64,000 nucleotides of DNA, taken from NCBI GenBank assembly GCA_019973155.2, contig BPQB01000008.1:186001-250000 (forward strand), written 5' to 3'. Every line of letters starts with the position of its first letter. Positions within the stretch are counted from its first letter, which is position 1. Under the pieces are notes generated by a model. That model was not told the origin of the DNA, ran no database searches, and saw only the letters and a list, made by a program, of their open reading frames with translations. Source of the DNA: Phanerochaete sordida (taxonomy: Eukaryota > Basidiomycota > Agaricomycetes > Polyporales > Phanerochaetaceae). Shown piece after piece: positions 43,709-53,666 of this stretch. The translations under genes and the position numbers were made by a program.

Positions 43709-46700
43709 ATGGACCCCATGAGACATGGAAGTGACGGAAGAAGGGTGGACGTGAGATGCAACGCGTTCAGAGTTCGCACCCTGCCCCAGCAGGATTACCA
43801 CCAATATGACGGTGCGTCTGCTCGAACCGATCCGTCCTAGCTTCCTCGCTGACGCGTCTTCTCCCTATAGTCGGTGAGTTATCCGCTCATTGGGCCTTTC
43901 GACGCGCTCACACCAAGTATCGCAGTCATCGTGCAGCTCAGTGTCCGGCAGCGAGACGGGACGACTGAGAACAAGGAGCTCAAGGCCGGACAACGATATA
44001 CCGAGATCATCGAGACGATGCAGGACCAGCACGCCCACATCTTCGTCCGTCGCGCTTCCTATGACGGCATGAAGAACCTCTATAGTCCTACAGAGATCCA
44101 AGGAGCTATGCAGGTCAATCAAGTCCTCTTTTTTAGAGCTTCCGCTGAAGCCGAGTCCCATCTGGACATGACATGTACAGTTCCCCGTGACCATTGGACC
44201 CGCCAAATTTAGTGTCTTGCTGAAACATGCCGGTGTCATTGACAGAAGGTATGTTCCAAGTGTCTGTGTATGATTCACAGTCTACACGCTTGTCAGGATA
44301 TTCTCGCACCTCATATCGCCTGGGGGTGCAAATGAGAACCTTGCTGCAGGTAAACAGGCCGTAGCAGTGAATCTGATACAAATCCTAGTGTCACAAGCAC
44401 CTCATATGTAAGCTGCATTACCCATCGCTCGACGTCGTGGACTAATGTCCTCTAGACGCTTCAAGTTCTCGCCCCATGCAAAGTCATTCTTCCTCAGCGA
44501 ATCGACGAACCCAAAGAGACTGCCTGGCGGCTTGGTAGCATTGCCAGGCTTTTTTCAGTACGTCTGGATGCTGTCGGTACGGACTGGCGCAAACTATCCT
44601 CCGCAGGAGTGTTCGACCCGTACTCAATCAATTTATCATCAACGTAGACACTACAACGGCCGCCTTGTGAGTTCTTTGTGTAACAGACTGAGTGCGACTT
44701 CTCATCTGCTCCTGCATCCAGCTATCCTGCGGGGCCGTTGATAGACCTGACCATGGATCATTGGCGGCTCAGGAGCAAGCGTGAGCTCAGAGACAGATGT
44801 GATAGCTACAACGAGCTACAGAAGCTCAGCCGATTCCTCAAAGGTCTGGCGGTCAGGATTAAGATGCCTGGAGCCATACGCGAGGGGAAGCGCTATATCA
44901 AAGAGCTCGTGCCGCGAGTGGGTCAGTACAAGTTTCAAAAGGGGGCGCACGAGGTCACAGTCAAGGCAACTCATCCCTTCACTCAATATTAAAACATACT
45001 TACGGTTCATTCAGGAGCATTTCCGCCACGACTACAACTTTGAGCTTCAAGACCCCGACTTGTTCGGCGTCAAATTCAGCAATGGCAGCGTCTTCCCCGC
45101 TGAGTTCTGTCAAATTGTGCCGGGGCAGCGCTACAAGAGGAAATTAGACCCAGAGCAGACAAGGGAGTTCTTGACTGCGTCGGTGAGGCGACCGGCGCAG
45201 CGTCTTCAGGAGATCACCCAGGCTGTGACAGGACCGGTACGTCGTCGGTGCCCTGCATGGTGCAGCATCCTCCTGACTAGTTACCGCCAGCTTCTGATGT
45301 ACAACGACTCGCCGTACATGAGAGACGCTGCGATTTCTGTCGACTCAGCGGCATTAGTGTTGCGCGCACGAGAACTGGACGCTGTTCAAGTGCAATATCA
45401 TCAGACAATCGAGGTAGGCTGCCTCGCTCTACGATAAATTAGCATGATGCTTACTGTACAATCGCACAGACGCCAAGAGACGGCGCATGGAATGTCATGC
45501 AGAAGAGGTTTATCAGACCCGCCAGGATCAATGGTTGGGGAGTCGTCAACTTTGACAATCGTAGCAACCCCGCGGAAGCTGGTCGATTCGCCTCTGCTTT
45601 GTTCGCCAACATGCAAAAGCTAGGTACGTGATTTACAAAGACTCATTCGTGCTATTCATGAAATGAGCTACCTGGCAGGAATGGGTGAGGAAGTCTTCAC
45701 TTTCGTGGTGTAAACACTGATTCACCTTGGCGTACAGCTTTCAAAGAATCAAAACCTGGCGACATAGATTTTTATTATCAAGACGGTAATCAGGCAAAAG
45801 CTTCCGCTGTAATGTCATCTCTTCCTCTACATTCACCCATCTGACTGTGATCTAGGATCTTGAGCAAGCAGAACGTTCGATTAGACACATCACTGGTTCA
45901 GTACCGGACTTCTTGCTCGTCCTCCTTCCGGCGAACGCTCCAGAGCTCCGGAAGGAAGTCAAGTGGTGGGGTGATTGCGTAAGAGGTGTCCCGACACAGT
46001 GTGTGGTATGTGCTTGCGCGTTCTGTAGCCATGTTGCCCTCAATTGTATCACAGCGCGGAGGGAAGTACAACGGTGCGAAGAACGACAGGGCGCTGGACC
46101 AGTACTGCAACAACGTTGCCCTCAAGTGCGTAGAACCCACTCGCTCCGTCGATCATAGCTGACATGCGCCGAGTGACCAGGATCAACGCCAAGACTCGCG
46201 GCGTGGCCTCTGTGCCTACCACTTTTTGTGAGGGGGAGCTGAGCGGCGTTATGGTCGTTGGTGCGCCGCGAGCGGTTGGCTAGTTGACGCAGCTCACACG
46301 GTTTGCTAGGTTGCGACGTTAGCCATCCTGCTCCTGGTGTGCGAGGTCGGCCATCTATTGCAAGTGTAGTGTCCTCTTGGAACGCCACGCAGACCCAGTA
46401 CAATGTCTTCCTCGACTGTCAAGCTCCTCGTCGGGAGATGATCGAGAGACTTGCGAACATGATGGAGGTGAGTTGACCCTCGGTTTTCTCCAGGTTGCAG
46501 CTCCGATGATCCTTTTTGCAGCATGCCGTAAAGGCATATCATGCACGGAATGATGATAAGTTACCGAAGACGATCCTCCTCTATCGTGACGGAGTGTCAG
46601 AAGGGGAATATGCGCAGGTCGAAGAGCAAGAGATCAAGCCGTTGAAGCGTGCGCTTTCGCGGTGTGGCTGGCCCTGTCGTAGACTGATCACTCTCGCAGA

Positions 46701-47530
46701 GTACCTGCAAAGCTTCTTTCGCCAGGAGTTCAAGCTGGTTTTCATCGTCGTTGGCAAGAGGTCCACAGTTTGATCATCTCCAGCGGATAGCAGATTGTTC
46801 TGACACACTCACCAGGCACCACATGCGCTTCTTCCCCGCCGACCCGTCAGTGTTGCCCTAACATTTGCACTGAGGTGCAAAGATACTAACAGGAACCTAT
46901 CTGACTAGGAGCCAAGGCGATCGCAACGGCAACTGTCGGGCTGGTCTTGTGGTAGACCAAGGCGTCGTGCATTCATCTCGTCTAGACTTCTATCTCCAAT
47001 CTCACGCTGGGATTATCGGAAGTGCGTTTACATCTCACTGCTCTTTCTTCCACTACTGACCACACCTTCCAGCTTCCCGCTCAAGCCACTACGTTGTCCT
47101 ACACAATGACATGGGCTGGAACGCCAATCAGTGAGTCTGCCCCCCTTCCCGCTTTCAACGTGCCTGTGCTGACGGGCGTCGCACAGGCTGCAAGGGCTCT
47201 CATACAAGCTCTGTCACGTCTACGCTGCCGCCACGCGCTCCGTGTCTATTCCCGCGCCCGTCTACTGTAAGCCACCCCTCCGCTCACCCGCCCAACCCAG
47301 CACTGACTCTCGCCTCCTACAGACGCCGACGTAAGTGCAATGCGCCCGGTTCTCCGTCTGTTACTGACCCGCATGCCGTCCAGCGTGCATGTACCCGCGC
47401 GGCGTTCCAATTCGACAGCGGCGTGCCCGACTTCGAAGGCTCGACGGACGACGGCAACGACTGCGACGTTGAGCTCTGGCGCGACCAGCTCAAGCAGTCG
47501 CGGATCTCGCACCGGATGTATTTTGTGTAA
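43709..47530 (+). CDS. Argonaute (PAZ-PIWI, slicer residues intact)
   Basis: Twenty-four exons: 43709-43811, 43926-44113, 44181-44248, 44297-44407, 44456-44557, 44607-44666, 44722-44965, 45015-45236, 45291-45413, 45470-45623, 45679-45684, 45738-45808, 45856-46005, 46055-46125, 46181-46260, 46310-46467, 46522-46648, 46700-46760, 46816-46845, 46909-47021, 47073-47130, 47187-47266, 47323-47330, 47384-47530. Phases close at 844 residues. Domains: N (FVRRASYDGMKNLYSP), linker, PAZ (EHFRHDYNFELQDPDLFGVK, PGQRYKRKL), MID (RDGAWNVMQKRF), PIWI (GCDVSHPAPGVRGRPSIASV, LLYRDGVSEGEY, GKRHHMRFFP). The catalytic set is D587, E637, D660 and D796 (YYAD), so small-RNA-guided cleavage looks possible. Exons of 6 and 8 bases occur, and the intron at 44966-45014 is GC-AG. 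The start (MDPMRHGS) lacks the usual Gly/Arg-rich leader. No Dicer or RdRP lies nearby. Confidence 0.9.
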
Positions 47531-47928
47531 GCTTTGGCTGTCAAGACTGGGGTTCAGATCTATGGATCGTACGATTTATCGGCAATGTAGCGTTATCCTG
47601 ATTTTGTGTAGCGAGGCATCTTCAGTGAATGGAAACCATGTATGCATATTAGTAGCGATTGAGTAGGACGATTTGCGACGGAGCATACAGTTCCTGCTTC
47701 TGGTTTGTACATTTGGCTAGCTCAGTGAAGATCCGCCTTCAAAGGTTGGACCACATATAAGAGATTGTCTATCCAATTCAGTGGGGTATTATTACAGCGT
47801 GTCGGTATATGACCACGACGGAGAAGCCGCAGAGCCTAAGCCTCGCGTATACATCGTCCTTGCGTCTGTCCGTCGCGAGACCCGGGCATCAGCCATACGG
47901 TATTACATCGCCATCTATGAACGGTATA
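47531..47928. other. Gap between converging Argonaute and M50B genes
   Basis: About 400 bases carrying the two 3' UTRs. Nothing else was recognised. Confidence 0.4.
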
Positions 47929-49467
47929 TCACAGCACGAGGGCTAAGCAGCTGCTCATCAGGAGACTGACCCCGACGGTACCGACGTACATCCATCCCGG
48001 TGACAGGCCGAGCGCCGCATTGTGCGCGCCGGGCACCGGCAGGAAGTGCTCCGAGTCTGTGGCCTGCTGGGCTGCGGATTGCTGAGGTGCGCGGTAGTAT
48101 TCAGCACATGGAGATGAAAGGGAGGCATGGAGCTTGTGGCGCACCTTGAAGGCGACGATGCCAACGATGATACCCGCGGCGAAGAATGCGGAGGCGATGA
48201 GGAGCCAGATAACGCCCCATACTATGTGCGAGTGCTGTTAGTGGGGTACGTGAGAAGATACATTAAGCGAAGATATACCTTGGGACGGGCAGCAGCCACA
48301 GATGTCGGCGAATGAGGAAGCGTCAGAGCCGTTTACTTTGCGGGCGATGGTGTCGTCTGTCACTGGTGATTAGAAGACCGCCGAGGATGGGTGGACTGCA
48401 TCTCTCACCGATGACGTCCCAAAGTACGTATAAGCAGGACATGACGCCGACGAAGAGAACCTGAGAACACGGTCAGCAGCTAGCTGCCAAGCTCTGAAGT
48501 TCGGAGGATGCGCACGAAGTAGCGGAGCGCGACGCCACCGTCAACAAACCAGAAGAGCACAATGAGGCCAGTCATGCCCAGGATGAGCACCCATGTTCTG
48601 TTGCTGAGTCAAAATCACGCAGCTTTGCAGGAATTTTATGAACGTACAATATCTCTTTCCTTGCCCACCACAGCGTGAATAGGAAGAAGCCCGCAAGGAC
48701 CAGGCATGCGACCTTGCTCGCGTTGGTGTCGAATCCACAGGCGATCAGCGCAGCACCTATGAAGCTAGACCCAAGGTACCCCGCAGGCAAAGTGAGCCAC
48801 GGGATACCTCCGGACATGCGCGTAGCACCGCCCTCGTCCGCTGCAGCGCACGGAAGGTCAGCGTGTGGTCGGGGCTGCGGAAGGCACGGATATACTCACG
48901 GTCCAGCTCGATCGAATGGATAGTCGCACATGTTAGAACTGTTTTTGGGACGTCAGTTATCTCAGAGAAAGTTGAGGGGCCGCATAACTGACCGCCCATG
49001 ATGGCATGGCTCATCTGCGGATTGACAGCGGCTGAGCACAAGGTTTCGTGCCGTCATGAGCAACTTCGTTCTCACCTCGTGGAACCCGACGGTGAGCAAC
49101 CTGGACATGTACAGGTCAGATATGACTTTTCGAGCAGTTCGCTTGGAGACTCACTTGAACGGGTACACTGCCTGTCGTTCAGTAATTCATCCGTCGAAGA
49201 AAGCCCAAACCACTTACAGATCAGAGTTAGGTATGGAACATGCCTAGGCGCAATCTAATCAGTTTACAGCGCAGCTATAGAAGTAAAGACCTACCAGAGA
49301 ATGGCAATGGCAACTATGTAGCACGCTGCAACGATCAGGGTCGTTCTCTGGGTTGCATTCGGTGTGAGAGTCGACCCCGCATCTCGTGCGAAGAGGTAGA
49401 TCGGATGGCTCGAGAACGAGCCATCTCGGTCTATACCCGCTTGGATCGGGAAATCAATACGAGGCAT
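47929..49467 (-). CDS. M50B-like membrane metallopeptidase
   Basis: Eleven exons: 49295-49467, 49218-49243, 49155-49167 (13 bases), 49076-49100, 48993-49014, 48900-48938, 48648-48840, 48516-48597, 48409-48460, 48279-48356 and 47929-48221. Phases close at 331 residues. The zinc motif is HEMSH at residues 78-82 in LLTVGFHEMSHAIMG, with an intron between E79 and M80. It continues IHSIELDPDEGGATRMSGG and LPAGYLGSSFIGAALIACGF, then four or more hydrophobic segments and VNGSDASSFADICGCCPSQ. This order matches the fungal peptidase M50B-like family (site-2-protease relatives). Whether fungal members cleave membrane substrates is not established. The last exon contains a possible 63-base intron (48059-48121) that would stay in frame. 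Divergent from V-ATPase subunit a. Confidence 0.87.
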
Positions 49468-49901
49468 CGCAGGTCGTCAACAGTCGTCAAGAAAAGGAGA
49501 GAAAAAGCAGAGAGATGGTGGCGGTTTGGTGCCAAGGGCAATGAGCCGTTCCCGCCTGCGCAGAGGCGACCGAACGTGGAAAAGCATCAGCTATTTTGAC
49601 ACCTATCCCGCAGGAGCCCGTATCGTCGCTCAGTCTAGCCATGCTGTGTTTTCACGAGAAATATTTCCGAGTTTGTTGTTCGAGGCTGTACAGCGGTGGC
49701 ACGGGCAGTGGCTGCTCGCTGCGAGAGCGAAGTGCGGACTGCGAGCAAGCGGAGGCATTATCTCAGGCGCTAATTGGCCGGGGCCGACACCACGGCTCGG
49801 CTGCGCCGGCCGGCGCAAGCCGGAGACAGCGTCACCTCGAGCTCGCCGCGAGAGCCATCGACCAACACCACCTCCACGTCGTCCTTCACTGCCCCGGCAA
49901 C
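49468..49901. promoter_or_regulatory. Divergent promoter, M50B peptidase / V-ATPase subunit a
   Basis: 434 bases between outward start codons. An A-rich run lies near 49487-49510. No TATA box was identified. Confidence 0.4.
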
Positions 49902-52900
49902 ATGGGGGACGAATACCCCACTCTCTTTCGTGAGTGATGCGTGCATATCAATATGAGCTACAGCTTACCCTATGTCAGGCTCGGAGACGATGAGCTTAGT
50001 GCAGCTCATCGTCCCAACTGAAGTCGCACATGATACCATCTCGGAGTTGGGAGAGCTAGGAAATGTGCAGTTCCAGGACGTGCGTATGCAGCTTGCTACG
50101 CGAGGTACACTTTAACTCATGAGCTTGCAGCTGAACCCCAACGTCAACCCGTTCCAACGCTCATATGTTGGTGAAATCCGGCGCATTGACGAGATGGCGC
50201 GTCGCGTCCGTTTCTTCACCACCCAGATCGAGAAGGAGAAAGAGAAAATTCCCATTCGACCTCTCTACGACTGCCTGCCCCTCATTACTGTCGGACCGCG
50301 CGCTGCGCAGGCCATTGATGAACTCGACACGAAGTTGGGCGAGCACGAGCAGCGTCTCACTCAAATGAACGAGTCGTACCAGCAGCTCTGCGAGCGCACG
50401 AAGGAGCTTGTCGAGGCCCGTCATGTTCTGCGCGAGACTGCCGTCTTCTTCGAGTCGGTGCGTACCGTCCCGTGCCTCCGCGCGCTTCTGTGCTGACTGC
50501 GCTGCGCCTACAGGCTGCACAGGCCCAACCGGAGATCCGCAACTCCTTCGACGACAGCTCTGCTCCGTTGCTGCAGCACGATGACCGCGAAGCTCAGTAC
50601 TCTGGAAATGTCCAGTTCGACCTCGAGTTCGTCGCGGGTACCATCGAACGGTCCCGCCTGCCTACCTTCGAGCGCGTTCTCTGGCGCGTGCTCCGTGGTA
50701 ACCTGTACATGAACCACACCGATATTCAAGAGCCCTTTGTGGATCCTGCTACCGGCGAGGAGACGCGTAAGAACGTCTTTATCATCTTCGCGCACGGTGA
50801 CACCTTGCTCGCCAAGATCCGCAAGGTCGCTGAGTCCATGGGCGCGACTATCTACCCCATCGACTCCAACGCCGACAAGCGGGCGGATGCTCTGCGCGAG
50901 GTAACTCAGCGTCTTGAGGATCTGCAAGTCGTGCTTTACAACACGGGTAACAACCGCCGCATGGAGCTGGTCACTATTGGCGAGAGCTTGGCAAGCTGGC
51001 AAGATGTGGTCAGGAAGGAGAAGATGATCTACGAGACGTTGAACCTGCTGAACTACGACGTCCGTCGCAAGACGCTCATCGCTGAAGGCTGGTGCCCCAC
51101 CCGCGATATCCCGATGATCCAGGTTGCGCTGCGCCACGCTACGGTACATAACGCGACTGCTTTGGTCATGTAGAGCGCTGATCGCTTCTACAGGAGGAGT
51201 CTGGCACGAATGTCCCGCCCATTCTCCATGAGCTGAAGACGACGAAGAAGCCGCCTACTTTCCACCGCACAAACAAGTTCACCGAGGGCTTCCAAGCTAT
51301 CATGGACAGCTATGGTATTGCCACCTACCAAGAGGTCAACCCTGGTCTTTTCGCCGTCATCACCTTCCCCTTCTTGTTCGCCGTCATGTTCGGTGATATC
51401 GGACACGGTAGCATCATCTTCCTCGCCGCTCTCTGGATGATCATGAGGGAGAAGCAGTGGGCGAAGGCAGACCTCGGCGAGATCATCGGTACTTTCTTCT
51501 AGTGAGTGTCTGTACAGGTTCAGCGGGGTCTGTTACTGACTTAGAGTGCAGTGGCCGCTACATCATCCTACTGATGGGTGCTTTCTCCGTCTACACTGGT
51601 TTCATTTACAACGACATCTTCTCCAAGACCCTCCACCTCTTCCACTCCGGCTGGGACTTCCCTGAAGCTCACGGCAACGACACAACTTTGGCGGTGCCCA
51701 ATGGCCACGTTTATCCCTTCGGTTTGGATCCCGGCTGGCACGGTGCGGAGAACGCACTCCTTTTTACCAACTCGTACAAGATGAAGATGTCCCTCGTTAT
51801 TGGTGTTATCCATGTATGTCCATCTCAGCTCTCCGTCCTGTTGCCACTCATCGATTTTCCCTCGTAGATGACTTTCGCGTTGTGCTTGCAAGTCCCCAAC
51901 CACCTGCTGTTCCATCGCATCTCGGACATCTACACGAACTTTATCCCCCAGATGCTCTTCCTCCAGTCGATCTTCGGCTACCTGGTCGTGTGCATCCTGT
52001 ACAAGTGGAGCGTGGACTGGGAGCACTCGCCTACAGGGCCGCCGTCCCTGCTCAACATGTTGATCGATATGTTCCTGTCGCCCGGGACCGTGGACCCTGC
52101 CACGCAGCTGTACCCCGGCCAAGGACCTATCCAGGTCATCTTGCTCCTGATCGCTCTGGTCTGTGTCCCGTGGCTGCTCATCACGAAGCCGTACCTGCAG
52201 TACCAGGAGATGAAGAAGATCAAGGGCCAGGGCTATATCGGGCTCGGAGGCGAGGACACGATCGGCGGTCATGCTACAGATGAGCAGCTCGAGGGCGAAG
52301 AAGAGGGTAACGGCAGAGCTGTCGCAGAAGCGGCGGGAGAGGACGAGGTGCGTTTCGTGTCTATCACAGATGGGGTATCAGCTTGCCACTAGTGGAAGGC
52401 GATGCGGGTGATGCGCACAGGTGCCTGCGGCGCGGTTCGTGCGTGGACGCGCCGGCGACCTGTCCGGGCCTGGTGCCGTTCTCTGCTTTGCATGGAGATG
52501 AAGCTTGCTACCCTCCTCGTGTCCGCCGTGCGTGCTGCTGACCACCTTGCACGCCAGGAACATCACGATTTCAGCGAGGTTGTGGTCCATCAGGTGATCC
52601 ACACCATCGAGTTCTGCCTCGGATGCGTATCGCACACCGCATCTTACCTCCGTCTCTGGGCGCTTTCGCTCGCACATGCCCAACTCTCCGAGGTTTTGTG
52701 GGAGATGACCCTCGAACCTGGCCTCGGGATCGGAGGTGTCCTCGGTATCATCGCACTGGTGCTTTGCGGTTCGCTGTGGTTTATGCTTACGGTCGCCATT
52801 CTGTGTGTCATGGAGGTACGTCTGCGGCCAATTGAATGGTGCTCTAGAGCGGTATCACGGAGGGTCTGACATCGGATCGGTTCTGCAGGGTCTCTCGGCC

Positions 52901-53060
52901 TTCCTGCACGCGCTTCGTCTGCATTGGGTCGAGGCGAACAGCAAGCACTACGAGGCGGGCGGATACGTACGTACAGCTCCGCGACACGTCTTGGCCATGC
53001 TGACTGATCGCTGTGCAGCAATTCAAACCGCTCAGCTTCGCGGAGGAGAACGAGGACTAG
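49902..53060 (+). CDS. VPH1: V-type H+-ATPase subunit a
   Basis: Ten exons: 49902-49929, 49979-50079, 50131-50457, 50514-51143, 51194-51501, 51552-51813, 51868-52347, 52558-52815, 52889-52966 and 53019-53060. Phases close at 837 residues, the usual size. The start is [19 protein letters not shown], then [20 protein letters not shown] and [17 protein letters not shown]. The membrane half includes [30 protein letters not shown], and [20 protein letters not shown], whose LRLW arginine is the one essential for proton transport. It ends [13 protein letters not shown]. Subunit a forms the proton half-channels of the Vo sector in vacuolar or Golgi membranes. The seventh intron (52348-52557) is 210 bases, four times the typical length here. 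Only one isoform is visible in the window. Confidence 0.93.
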
Positions 53061-53666
53061 GGGATGCATCGATACGCCTGCGATTTGAGTTCTGTGTAAG
53101 CACGTAGCATGTTCAATGTACGGCCGATGGCGCACGGCGACAAGAGAGAGCGATCCCCGCCCCGCGCGGGAGGAGGGCACTCCGGGAATCGTAGGTTCAG
53201 CCGGCGTCCGTGAGGCTCGAGGCGGTGCAGAGAGAAGGGAGCCCCCACAGGCGGAACACAGCCCGGGCGTTTTTACCCCGCATGAGGCTGATCAAGCACT
53301 GGCCTTCCGAGAGGCCGAGGATGTGCGAGAATTGGGCGAGCGGAGCAGCGAAATGGCAAAGAGCAGCACCGGACTCCGTATAGGCGCCCATAAGCCACGT
53401 GGCTAGGCCCATCTTTTAAACTTTTCACTTTTGTATAAAACCCAGGACGCCTGGCTCTCCCCGCCATCTCCATCCTTTCCCCCTCTCTCTTTCTCTCTCT
53501 TTCTACGCCTCTACGGGCAGGCGCAAGCCGCATAGAACTAGAGTTTTCTCTACACCTCCTCCCCTCACGAAACTAGACAGTACCTCGGATTATACCATCA
53601 TTTAACGTGCGTACAGCCCGCTTTGCCCTCCTCGACCCGTTGGCTAATTTTCCCCCTCGCTTGCAG
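53061..53666 (+). promoter_or_regulatory. EF3 promoter: TATA 53434-53440, CT-rich leader, 5'UTR intron 53607-53666
   Basis: TATAAAA is followed by a long pyrimidine tract at about 53455-53512, a typical core promoter of strongly expressed fungal genes. A GTGCGT donor at 53607 and a TTGCAG acceptor immediately before the ATG mark an intron that removes bases right up to the start codon. A longer in-frame reading through this intron has no ATG. Confidence 0.65.

Noticed and set aside
46649..46699. Reading through 46649-46699 to add 17 residues to the Argonaute PIWI domain
   Set aside because: The insert (ALSRCGWPCRR...) is not Argonaute-like; the GTGCGC...CGCAG intron joins IKPLK to QYLQSFF as expected for the family.
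43709..47530. Argonaute as a pseudogene because of many stops in each frame
   Set aside because: All stops fall in introns with good splice sites, and 24 exons close in phase with intact motifs.
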